Shown: one piece after another, positions 27,474-34,625 of the stretch
Position numbering within the stretch: position 1 is the first letter of the stretch
Layout: every line of letters starts with the position of its first letter
Assembly (NCBI GenBank): GCA_026417155.1
Contig: JAOADU010000044.1
Coordinates: forward strand, 1 to 34,625
Reading direction: 5' to 3'
Length of the DNA stretch: 34,625 bases
Origin: Bacteroidales bacterium
Lineage (GTDB): Bacteria; Bacteroidota; Bacteroidia; Bacteroidales; GWA2-32-17
Notes under the pieces: model-generated
What the model was told of the DNA's origin: nothing
Databases searched by the model: none
What the model saw: only the letters and a program-made list of their open reading frames with translations
Position numbers and translations under genes: made by a program

Positions 27474-29934
27474 GATAATAAATACGTTTAACTCGCCGAG
27501 AAATGCTGGTTAATATTTCGTACGGTATAGTCCCCAATATATTGGCCATACGTTCAATATCGTCGGTATTTTCAAAAATTATTACTTCATCTCCTTCATG
27601 AACATTCGGTATGTGAGTAATATCTATCATACACATATCCATACAAATGGTACCAATAATGGGTGCTAGCTGGTGATTTACTTTAACATGAAATGCCCCA
27701 TTACTTAGTCTTCGATTTAATCCATCGGCATAACCTACAGGTAAGATGGCGATTTTACCATCATTTTGCATTATTCCCTTACGATTGTAACCAACTGTAT
27801 CGCCCTTTTTTAGGCTTTTAATTTGCGATATTTTAGTCTTAAACGTTAACACAGGGAGCAATTTTTGTTTAAGCTCAGGAGTTCTTGAAAAACCATATAA
27901 ACCGATTCCCAGTCGAGCTAAATCGAACCTGTATTGCGAAAATCGCTCTATTCCTGCCGAATTTTGAACATGAGACAAAATTGAATACGAAAATGATTTT
28001 CTAAATTTTTCTAAACAATTATTAAAAATAAATATTTGTTGCTTTGTATAATCATCTTCTTTTTCATCGTCGGCGGCAGCTAAATGGGTAAATACTGTAG
28101 CTATTTTTAACCACGAATACTTCTTTATTTCATCAATTAGTGCATCTATTTCTTGGTATGAAAAACCTAAGCGATGCATACCACTATCAATCTTTATATG
28201 TATAGGTAAGTTTATAAAACCCGATTTTTTAGAGGCTTCGGCATACTTGCGAAGTGTATAAAAGTTGTAAACAACTGGTTCTAAATGATATTCTATCAAA
28301 CTATTGAAAGAATAATGTTCAGGGCTCATTACCATAATAGGAATATGAATTCCATGTGTTCGTAGCTCAATTCCTTCGTCAGCAAATGCTACAGCCAAAT
28401 ATTGCACATTTTGATCTTGAAATAATCGGGCTATTTCCAATAATCCGCTACCATACGAGAAAGCTTTTACCATCACTATCATTCCTGTATTTTCAGGAAG
28501 TAGTGACTTGTAAGTAAGATAGTTCTGACGTAAAGCATTCATGTCAATAATAACCAAAGTTTCGTGCGATTGTTTTTCAAGAATATAACGAATTTTTTCA
28601 AATTCAAACTTTCTTGCTCCTTTTAATAAAATGGTAGAATTGGCTATGTCAAAGCGATAAAGTTGGTGAATAAAATCTTCTGCAGTGGAAAAATAATACG
28701 AATGTTGCGGAAAATAATCCTTATGTTGTTCTATTTCAGTGCCAATACCTACAAATACTTTGGGTTTTAATTCGCAAATCCATTGTCCCACTGTTTGATA
28801 TAACTGAGAGGGATTTATTCCTGTATGTGGTATGTCGGATAAAATCACTGCTTTGTTTGAATGTTTATTCTGTTGTTCTAAAAATTGTAGTGCTAATGAA
28901 ATAGACGAAAGATCGCTATTGTAATAATCATTAATTAATGTTGAATTATTTATAGCTTCTACCATCTCTAATCGCATGTCAACTGGTTTCAATCGAGCTG
29001 CTTTATGTGAGATAACTGATTTTTCTACATTCAAATATAAAACTGTTACTATTGCAGTTAATGCGTTTTCGATGAGCACCTCTTGTCGAAATGGTATTCG
29101 AAAAACAAATTCCTCGTTCTGTTTGTAAAAACCTTTTACTAAAGTATTAGCAGAATCTGTTTCGACATTTGTAATATAAAATGTATCGTTATGAGTATTG
29201 CCCCAAGTTATTAATTTTTTGTGTGGATAATTTCTTTTAAAGAGTTCAATAATGCTCGTATATTTCGATGGGACAATTACAACGCTAGAATTTTCAAAAA
29301 GTTTTAATTTTTCGAATATTTTTTGTTCTAATGTTTCAAAATTTTCTTGATGTGCTTTCCCAATGTTTGTAAAAATTCCGATAGTTGGTTGAATGATGTT
29401 AGCTAATTGTTGCATCTCGTTTGGTTGGGATATTCCCGCTTCGAAAATGGCAAGATTATGAGTATGTTGCATTTGTAAAACCGACAATGGAACTCCCAAT
29501 TGACTATTAAAGCTTTTAGGGCTACGAATCACAGAAAATTTTTCTTCTAATATATCGAAAAGCCATTCTTTTACGATACTTTTTCCATAACTACCTGTAA
29601 TAGCTATAACGGGAAAATTAAATTGAGCACGATGTGCCGATGCAATTTGTTGTAGTGCTGTAATACTGTTAATAACCTTTATGTACAATGCATCATTTTT
29701 GTATTCCTTGAGTTCTTTTTCAATGATAAAAGACTTTACACCTTTTTGGTACAACTCATCTATAAAAGCATGTCCATCGAAACGTTTACCTTTAATACAT
29801 ACAAATAACATTTGGTGAGGTAAAACCGGATGTATAAAGCGACTATCGGTAATAATTTGTTGAATGTTGTAATGACTATTGCCAATAACTTTACCGTTGC
29901 AAATTTCTGCTATTTGATTTGTATGCCAAGTCAT
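27466..29934 (-). CDS. Bifunctional MurF ligase / alanine racemase fusion
   Basis: An 822-residue fusion. The N-terminal MurF part (about 1-450) adds D-Ala-D-Ala to UDP-MurNAc-tripeptide. The C-terminal part (about 455-822) racemises L-alanine to D-alanine. The fusion is a known Bacteroidetes arrangement that couples D-Ala supply to its use. The MurF P-loop reads TGSYGKS (113-119), where the usual motif is TG(T/S)NGKT; the lysine is kept. NxGKAHQENF near 190-200 also fits Mur ligases. The racemase part has the PLP lysine K490 in MVKAFSYGSG and the opposing catalytic tyrosine Y716 in VGYNRKG, with GTICMDMCMIDIT near 760. It follows tdk by 4 bases. Confidence 0.95.
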   Translation of the reverse strand: MTWHTNQIAEICNGKVIGNSHYNIQQIITDSRFIHPVLPHQMLFVCIKGKRFDGHAFIDELYQKGVKSFIIEKELKEYKNDALYIKVINSITALQQIASAHRAQFNFPVIAITGSYGKSIVKEWLFDILEEKFSVIRSPKSFNSQLGVPLSVLQMQHTHNLAIFEAGISQPNEMQQLANIIQPTIGIFTNIGKAHQENFETLEQKIFEKLKLFENSSVVIVPSKYTSIIELFKRNYPHKKLITWGNTHNDTFYITNVETDSANTLVKGFYKQNEEFVFRIPFRQEVLIENALTAIVTVLYLNVEKSVISHKAARLKPVDMRLEMVEAINNSTLINDYYNSDLSSISLALQFLEQQNKHSNKAVILSDIPHTGINPSQLYQTVGQWICELKPKVFVGIGTEIEQHKDYFPQHSYYFSTAEDFIHQLYRFDIANSTILLKGARKFEFEKIRYILEKQSHETLVIIDMNALRQNYLTYKSLLPENTGMIVMVKAFSYGSGLLEIARLFQDQNVQYLAVAFADEGIELRTHGIHIPIMVMSPEHYSFNSLIEYHLEPVVYNFYTLRKYAEASKKSGFINLPIHIKIDSGMHRLGFSYQEIDALIDEIKKYSWLKIATVFTHLAAADDEKEDDYTKQQIFIFNNCLEKFRKSFSYSILSHVQNSAGIERFSQYRFDLARLGIGLYGFSRTPELKQKLLPVLTFKTKISQIKSLKKGDTVGYNRKGIMQNDGKIAILPVGYADGLNRRLSNGAFHVKVNHQLAPIIGTICMDMCMIDITHIPNVHEGDEVIIFENTDDIERMANILGTIPYEILTSISRRVKRIYYHE

Positions 29935-29938
29935 TTTC

Positions 29939-30520
29939 TTATTTTTTCATGACACTCAAATAGCATTCTCTACACAGTGGTTCATATTCGTTAGTTTCTC
30001 CCAATACTACTAATTTTTCGCTTTGAATTTTTCGATGAGAGAATTGTGCTAAACTTCCACAACTCATACAAATTGCATGAACCTTTGTTACGTACTCAGC
30101 AATCGCCATCAAATATGGCATCGGACCAAATGGCTTCCCCATATAATCCATATCGAGGCCAGCCACAATTACTCTTATACCACGATTGGCGAGCTGGTTG
30201 CAGACTTCTACAAGTGTATTGTCGAAAAATTGTGCTTCGTCAATACCTACAACATCCACATCATCATTTACATAGAGCAAAATATTTAATGCTGTATCTA
30301 CCGGAGTTGAAACCATTGCTGTTTCATCGTGCGAAACGACTTCCGATTCGGAATACCGAACATCTATTTTGGGTTTAAATATTTCTATTTTTTGTTTTGC
30401 TATTTGAGCACGTTTTAAGCGACGAAGCAATTCTTCTGTTTTACCAGAAAACATAGAACCACATATTACTTCTATCCAACCCCGTCGAATATTTTCCGAA
30501 TTTTTTAATTCAAGAAACAT
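29939..30520 (-). CDS. tdk: Thymidine kinase (type II, zinc-containing)
   Basis: Phosphorylates thymidine to dTMP with ATP in pyrimidine salvage. It is 193 residues, as in other type II enzymes. P-loop GSMFSGKT at 21-28, Mg-binding D94-E95 in GIDEAQFF, and the zinc-binding cysteines C151, C154, C183 and C186 are all present. [14 protein letters not shown] (121-134) is the conserved lid-adjacent loop. It is the first gene of the tdk-murF/alr-glycosyltransferase operon and is transcribed divergently from the hypothetical gene at 30593. Confidence 0.97.
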   Translation of the reverse strand: MFLELKNSENIRRGWIEVICGSMFSGKTEELLRRLKRAQIAKQKIEIFKPKIDVRYSESEVVSHDETAMVSTPVDTALNILLYVNDDVDVVGIDEAQFFDNTLVEVCNQLANRGIRVIVAGLDMDYMGKPFGPMPYLMAIAEYVTKVHAICMSCGSLAQFSHRKIQSEKLVVLGETNEYEPLCRECYLSVMKK

Positions 30521-30541
30521 AAATTATACAAAGCTTATTTG

Positions 30542-30557
30542 TAACTTTACAAAGTTA
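30542..30557. repeat. Perfect dyad between divergent promoters
   Basis: TAACTTT (30542-30548) and AAAGTTA (30551-30557) form a perfect 7-bp inverted repeat around AC. It lies in the spacer of the rightward promoter and contains the leftward TAacTTTG box, so it could be an operator. It could also arise simply from two overlapping -7-like sequences facing each other. Confidence 0.55.
30550..30557 (-). promoter_or_regulatory. -7 promoter box for the tdk operon
   Basis: Leftward TAacTTTG (30557-30550) fully matches the -7 consensus and leaves a leader of roughly 23 bases to the tdk ATG. The -33 region is poor (TTTA-like), so confidence is moderate. Confidence 0.45.
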
Positions 30558-30592
30558 ATTCATAATTTTGCTTTACTAAAATATTTTTTTAT

Positions 30593-31336
30593 ATGAATCG
30601 TAATAGTCAGTGGTACAATGTTTTATCCAAAATTGAAGAATGCAGACGCGATCTCGAATACATTTTACAACAAAAAACGAACTTACCATTAATTGAAGTA
30701 GATATAGTTTTAAACAAACTTAGTTTAATCTATGATATGCTTATGACAATTAAACTTCAAACTGCAGTAAACGAAGAAACAGGCTTTCTTACACGCAATT
30801 CTTCATTGATTAACAAAATTATAAAAGAATCTGTTTTTAATAATGAAGATAGTCATTCTAAAAACGAAGAAAAAAACGAACCTACTTTTTCAAGCGAAAC
30901 AATTAAACATGAAAATAATTCCGTATCTAATCAAAAAGAGACAACCGAATCAAATTCAAATTATTATGAACATAAGACAGAATCTAAAACAGAAAATAAA
31001 AATATAAAAACACTTGCTGATACGTTCACTAAAACAAATAAAACTATCGCCGAAATGATGGAAGAAATTTACAAGAAAAAAGACATATCTAGCAGTCAAC
31101 AGTTTAAAAGTATCAAAGACTTAAAACATGCCATTAGTATTAACGACAAAATTATGTTTATCAGAGAATTATTTAACAATGATGTTGACAACTATAATTA
31201 TGTATTAGAACAAATAAATATGTGCAACAACCTTGATGAAGCATTGGCTATACTTGATAAAAATATTAAAGTTCAATCCGACAATGAAGCAATCAAGCAG
31301 TTATTAGAATTGGTTTATAGAAGATTTATGAATTAA
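30593..31336 (+). CDS. Conserved hypothetical protein with low-complexity linker
   Basis: A 247-residue protein without signal peptide or membrane segment. An N-terminal helical part (about 1-80) is joined by a long Asn/Ser/Glu/Lys-rich, probably disordered linker (about 85-140). The C-terminal helical domain (about 140-247) contains ISINDKIMFIRELFNNDVDNYNYVLEQI and ends in LVYRRF. From memory, this C-terminal pattern recurs in unannotated Bacteroidetes proteins; its function is unknown. It is cytoplasmic by default. It has a strong promoter divergent from tdk, and the next gene starts three bases after its stop. Confidence 0.7.
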   Translation: MNRNSQWYNVLSKIEECRRDLEYILQQKTNLPLIEVDIVLNKLSLIYDMLMTIKLQTAVNEETGFLTRNSSLINKIIKESVFNNEDSHSKNEEKNEPTFSSETIKHENNSVSNQKETTESNSNYYEHKTESKTENKNIKTLADTFTKTNKTIAEMMEEIYKKKDISSSQQFKSIKDLKHAISINDKIMFIRELFNNDVDNYNYVLEQINMCNNLDEALAILDKNIKVQSDNEAIKQLLELVYRRFMN

Positions 31337-31339
31337 TTT

Positions 31340-31948
31340 ATGCATTTTTTTTCTATTTCAATTTTTATCATTTACTCTTTTTCTAGCATTTTACATGCTC
31401 ATGCAACTTGTCCAAAAAGCGAAACCCCTATTCTTGCGCCAAGATTTAAGTTTTATTACGAAAACAATCACAATTTTTATATCGAAAGTGGTTATTTTTT
31501 GGGCAAATACAATGGCCCAAGGATTTCAGTTAATTACGATGGCATTGTTCGCAACTATCAATATCTAATTTTTTCCTTACGCATTGGTGCTGGTTATTCT
31601 TTTGCCGAGCATAATTCACAAAAACAAGAATTTATTTTTCCAATGTCTATTCATATTCAATATACTCGAGTTAACAGACAAGCCGGGGGTTTTAGAAGAT
31701 ATAACATTCGTAATATTTTTCAGCGATTTATGTTAAAATCAAATATTGACTTTGCTATTGGAGGCTACAATTACGCCAATAAACAGCTTGTCTCGCCATT
31801 TTTTTCTATTGGGCTAAGACGTCAAAACCCTGAAGGTGGATGGATGTATCGTTTCGCTGTTGATTTTCAATTAGACAATGTATTTAGTAAAAATTATTTT
31901 CAAACTTCGTACTATGGACCTATTTTAAGTTTAGGTTATACGTTTTAA
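31340..31948 (+). CDS. Small outer-membrane beta-barrel-like protein
   Basis: A 202-residue protein with an N-terminal signal sequence (hydrophobic run to about residue 20, cleavage near HAHA) and alternating aromatic/polar strands. It ends in GPILSLGYTF with a C-terminal phenylalanine, the usual BAM recognition residue. There are probably about eight strands. No family was recognised and the function is unknown. The ATG lies three bases after the preceding stop, so the two genes are co-transcribed. A 62-base gap follows before the SprB-repeat gene. Confidence 0.65.
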   Translation: MHFFSISIFIIYSFSSILHAHATCPKSETPILAPRFKFYYENNHNFYIESGYFLGKYNGPRISVNYDGIVRNYQYLIFSLRIGAGYSFAEHNSQKQEFIFPMSIHIQYTRVNRQAGGFRRYNIRNIFQRFMLKSNIDFAIGGYNYANKQLVSPFFSIGLRRQNPEGGWMYRFAVDFQLDNVFSKNYFQTSYYGPILSLGYTF

Positions 31949-32010
31949 TAAATGAAACATATGTTTAAGATTTTTCGTATAAATTTACTGTTAGATAACT
32001 TGCTAAGTCT

Positions 32011-34625
32011 ATGAAAAAGTTTATCATAAGTTTTTGCATTTTATTATTTATACATCATGTATATTCTCAAACTTACACAATAAGCCACACCATACCATGG
32101 TCTACATCGCATCAAAACATGTGGGGACCCAATGGCAATCCATTTCACTTAAACATAAATCAACAATTGTTCAACATAAATTTTAATGATACAACAACTT
32201 TTGGTGGAATAGAATATATATTTGGATTACCATTCGGTGCACAATTTGATTTAGCTACTCATTTATTGCTTGGTAGTACTTTTTCCATACAAGGATTTCA
32301 TACAGGTTGGATAGATGTTGATTATCCCGTTCGCATCGATCTAACATTTCCATCGCCATATACATTCATGCCTGGCGACTGGATTACCATTAATTCTCGA
32401 TACCATGTATTAAATGGCTGGAATTTAAACTCTTCGTTTCCACAAGATGGAATAATTTCGCTCGATTTAGATTTTGGCGTCAGTGTTTCATTAGATGGAA
32501 CTATTTGTTTTGGTGCATGCAACAACTTCAATATTATTAATGTTGGAGTACCTGACGACAGTATTGCCATAATTCACATAGATAATCAAAACGGAGACGT
32601 AACCTACCCTTGTATGCAAAACGGACAATTAACATTTTGCCACGATACCATTTTGCCTATTGTGTTTAATAATGCATGGGGAACAGGTATTTCAGGTGTA
32701 ATTGGACTACCATACGTAGTAACTAATGATTATATTGATTCTACTCAATTGTGTCATAAAAAGTTAATAGCTCAGGGCGACGACCCCTATGCGCAATTTA
32801 GTATCGATATCATTCAGTTTTTATGGGCAATCTCGAACCTATTACCGCAATCAACAGCTCAACCATTGCAAAATTTTTTAGGAATGCTCACCGACACCAT
32901 AAACATAGGTGGTGGGATTAGTATCTCCTATAATTTACTTTCTGCAACGTTAGATATTACCAATACTTTACAACAAGATTTAACTTTTAATCCAACCATC
33001 TGGAATCATTTTACATTGCCTACTGCTGTACAATATTATGTTACAGACCCCAATCAAAATAATATTACTGTTGCTCAAGGCAATTCTGCTCTGATAGATT
33101 TTCAGGCTTGCCACGATCTGCATATAAAATATCCATGCTTTGGATATCCGCAGTTTCCTATTGGCATTGCTCACTCGCTCGACAATCAATTTACAAATCA
33201 TACCTGGGACAGTGTAGCATTTTCGCTTACAGTAAATGCCTTTGAATTTTGGATTAATTTACCATTTTTCCTAAAAAAATTACAAGAAGATAGTATCCAA
33301 TATGAGTATTTTCAGCAAAATCCACAACTATTTATCGATACATTAAAAAAAATGTTTGCAAGTACAACTGTTAATCTCAACAACTCATCGAACGATACTT
33401 TAAAACATTACTTGATTAAACAAATAACAGAACAAGAACTTCTCTCTAAAGACTCTATAATGATGCAGCTATTATCTACCCGAAGCAGCATTCACATTGG
33501 ACCTTTATTACAATGGAATATTCCGTTAGGATATATACCCATTACATGGTTTAATCAAACTTGGGAGCTGGAAGGCTTTAATGATACTATATTTCCTCCC
33601 GAAACTTTGTTCCCGCTTCCCGAAATGAGTATCAATCTTACAGGGAAAATGTGTTATGAAGATGTATCTGGCACATTGACCGCAACTGTAACTCATGGAC
33701 GCCCACCTTACACTTATTCTTGGTCGAACGGAGTGGTTGTAACTGTAACTGATACATTTAATGTTCAAACAGGCTTTGCTCCTGGCACGCATTACGTTAC
33801 AATTACCGATAATAATGGATGCTCGCTTGTTGCATCGTACACTATCACCGGAAATAATCCACAAATTTTGTATCAATTTAATGTACAAAACGCTTTATGT
33901 TACGGAACTCCAACTGGTAATGTTACAGTTATAGCAAGTGGTGGTACGCCTGGATTTACTTATCAATGGTCTAATGGAGTGACTACTGCGCAAAATAATG
34001 CTATTTATGCAGGAACTTATACTGTTACCATTACTGATGCTGTTGGATGCACTACAGTAGGACAAGTTACAGTTGGTCAGCCATCTTCGTATGTATCATT
34101 ATCAGTAGATAGTATTGTCAAAGTAGAATGTATTGGAGGAACAACAGGTGCCATTTATTTAACTACTCAGGGAGGAACACCTGGATATACTTACATTTGG
34201 AACAACAATCAATTGACTGAAGATATTATTAATGTTCCTTCGGGAACATATTCCATTACAGTAGTTGACAATAACGGATGTACTCTTGTACAAACTTATA
34301 TAGTTCCTCAAGTTCCACATTGCTGTATGACACCTTTTGCCGGAAACGACAAAAATGTATGCGGATATACTACTCAGCTCGAAGCCAGCAACCCATCGCC
34401 CGGAAATACAGCTCACTGGCAATTTATCAATGGTCCGGGCAATGTTATTTTTAGTAATCCGTATCTACCCAACAGTACAGTGTTTGTCAACGCACCAGGA
34501 ACTTACACTTTTGTATGGCATGAAATTAGCCCAGTTTGCGATTCGTTAGATACAGTAAAAATTACTTTTATTACTCAACCACATGCCAATGCCGGACCAC
34601 CATCGGTACATGTATGTGGCACCTC
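32011..34625 (+). CDS. Large secreted SprB-repeat surface protein (3' end outside window)
   Basis: An uninterrupted frame from ATG 32011 runs off the right edge (871 codons seen). The signal peptide is MKKFIISFCILLFIHHVYSQ. Residues of about 20-530 are a unique extracellular-type region rich in Asn, Thr and aromatics; I do not recognise it. About 540-760 holds three SprB-type repeats, each with a (G)G-x-P-x-(Y/F)-x-Y-x-W core and closing on (I/V)xDxxGC. Repeats 2 and 3 have a 77-residue period. From about 777 an Ig/PKD-like unit begins (AGNDKNVCG) and a second copy starts at about 861 (84-residue period). Related proteins are T9SS cargo used in gliding or adhesion; a sorting domain would lie beyond the window. 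No strong promoter was found. Confidence 0.85.
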   Translation, partial: MKKFIISFCILLFIHHVYSQTYTISHTIPWSTSHQNMWGPNGNPFHLNINQQLFNINFNDTTTFGGIEYIFGLPFGAQFDLATHLLLGSTFSIQGFHTGWIDVDYPVRIDLTFPSPYTFMPGDWITINSRYHVLNGWNLNSSFPQDGIISLDLDFGVSVSLDGTICFGACNNFNIINVGVPDDSIAIIHIDNQNGDVTYPCMQNGQLTFCHDTILPIVFNNAWGTGISGVIGLPYVVTNDYIDSTQLCHKKLIAQGDDPYAQFSIDIIQFLWAISNLLPQSTAQPLQNFLGMLTDTINIGGGISISYNLLSATLDITNTLQQDLTFNPTIWNHFTLPTAVQYYVTDPNQNNITVAQGNSALIDFQACHDLHIKYPCFGYPQFPIGIAHSLDNQFTNHTWDSVAFSLTVNAFEFWINLPFFLKKLQEDSIQYEYFQQNPQLFIDTLKKMFASTTVNLNNSSNDTLKHYLIKQITEQELLSKDSIMMQLLSTRSSIHIGPLLQWNIPLGYIPITWFNQTWELEGFNDTIFPPETLFPLPEMSINLTGKMCYEDVSGTLTATVTHGRPPYTYSWSNGVVVTVTDTFNVQTGFAPGTHYVTITDNNGCSLVASYTITGNNPQILYQFNVQNALCYGTPTGNVTVIASGGTPGFTYQWSNGVTTAQNNAIYAGTYTVTITDAVGCTTVGQVTVGQPSSYVSLSVDSIVKVECIGGTTGAIYLTTQGGTPGYTYIWNNNQLTEDIINVPSGTYSITVVDNNGCTLVQTYIVPQVPHCCMTPFAGNDKNVCGYTTQLEASNPSPGNTAHWQFINGPGNVIFSNPYLPNSTVFVNAPGTYTFVWHEISPVCDSLDTVKITFITQPHANAGPPSVHVCGT
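33625..34290 (+). repeat. Three SprB-type protein repeats
   Basis: In the translated frame, three consecutive units share the glycine-proline turn plus YTYxW core (PPYTYSWSNG, GGTPGFTYQWSNG, GGTPGYTYIW). They also share the DNNGC or DAVGC closing turn. The DNA copies have diverged, so the repeat is clearer at protein level. Confidence 0.75.

Larger units (their letters stand above)
30538..30570 (+). promoter_or_regulatory. Bacteroidetes-type promoter for the 30593 gene
   Basis: TTTG (30538-30541), a 21-base spacer, then TAatTTTG (30563-30570) is a full consensus match, with about 16 bases of leader before ATG 30593. The spacer contains the dyad at 30542-30557. Confidence 0.65.

Noticed and set aside
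30046-30378. Plus-strand frames antisense to tdk
   Set aside because: They shadow the well-supported thymidine kinase and have no promoter or protein signature.
31980-31987. -7-like TAaaTTTA before the SprB gene
   Set aside because: One mismatch and no -33 box at the right distance.
32322-34549. Several minus-strand and one plus-strand short frames over the SprB gene
   Set aside because: They lie within the uninterrupted 871-codon frame from 32011, which has a signal peptide and repeats.

Overview
The window is an AT-rich chromosomal segment from a member of the Bacteroidota, most likely class Bacteroidia. Order and species cannot be fixed from sequence alone. The lineage call rests on five observations. 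There is a fused MurF-Alr protein, an M1 peptidase ending in a type IX secretion (T9SS) sorting domain, and a SprB-repeat surface protein. SecA is long, with the family-typical insertions. Several intergenic regions carry the Bacteroidetes promoter pattern (TTTG or TTG, about 20 bases, TAnnTTTG), and most genes lack a Shine-Dalgarno sequence. No tRNA, rRNA, CRISPR array, insertion sequence or prophage gene was found. The window is densely coded: no gene-free stretch reaches 300 bases, and the longest is about 130 bases after etfA.

Layout from left to right. A terminator of an off-window gene (28-54) is followed by cysK (+), which meets a small secreted unknown protein (-) end to end. A coupled plus-strand operon then runs secA, MORN-repeat lipoprotein, asd, and a radical SAM protein with an N-terminal SPASM-like cysteine cluster (1654-7901). 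A second unit with its own promoter holds a conserved hypothetical gene and a thiamine-binding-like protein (7968-8970). A third holds acyl-CoA dehydrogenase with etfB and etfA (9035-11938), an acyl-CoA oxidation/reduction module with its electron carrier. Next is a GIN-domain (DUF2807-like) gene whose start seems broken by one extra C. It abuts guaA on the minus strand.

The minus-strand group coaX, FadL-like outer-membrane protein, TPR protein (17904-14506) has near-zero spacing. Divergent from it is a 1007-residue protein made of a receiver domain and about seven PAS-type domains with no visible kinase or other output. Its 3' end overlaps a convergent DUF4421-like barrel gene, which is translationally coupled to the T9SS-type M1 aminopeptidase. 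Two further minus-strand operons are lipB-recJ-purS and tdk-murF/alr-glycosyltransferase 2. To the right of tdk, a divergent promoter pair around a perfect dyad drives a conserved hypothetical gene and a small barrel-like protein. The window ends inside a large secreted protein with SprB repeats and Ig/PKD-like repeats.

Most of the content is housekeeping: cysteine, aspartate-family, purine, CoA, lipoate, peptidoglycan and thymidine metabolism, Sec export and DNA repair. Envelope and surface proteins typical of the phylum are interspersed. I do not see a clear new defence or mobile system. The least explained elements are the SPASM/radical SAM protein, the output-less REC-PAS protein, the disrupted GIN-domain gene, and the SprB protein running off the right edge.
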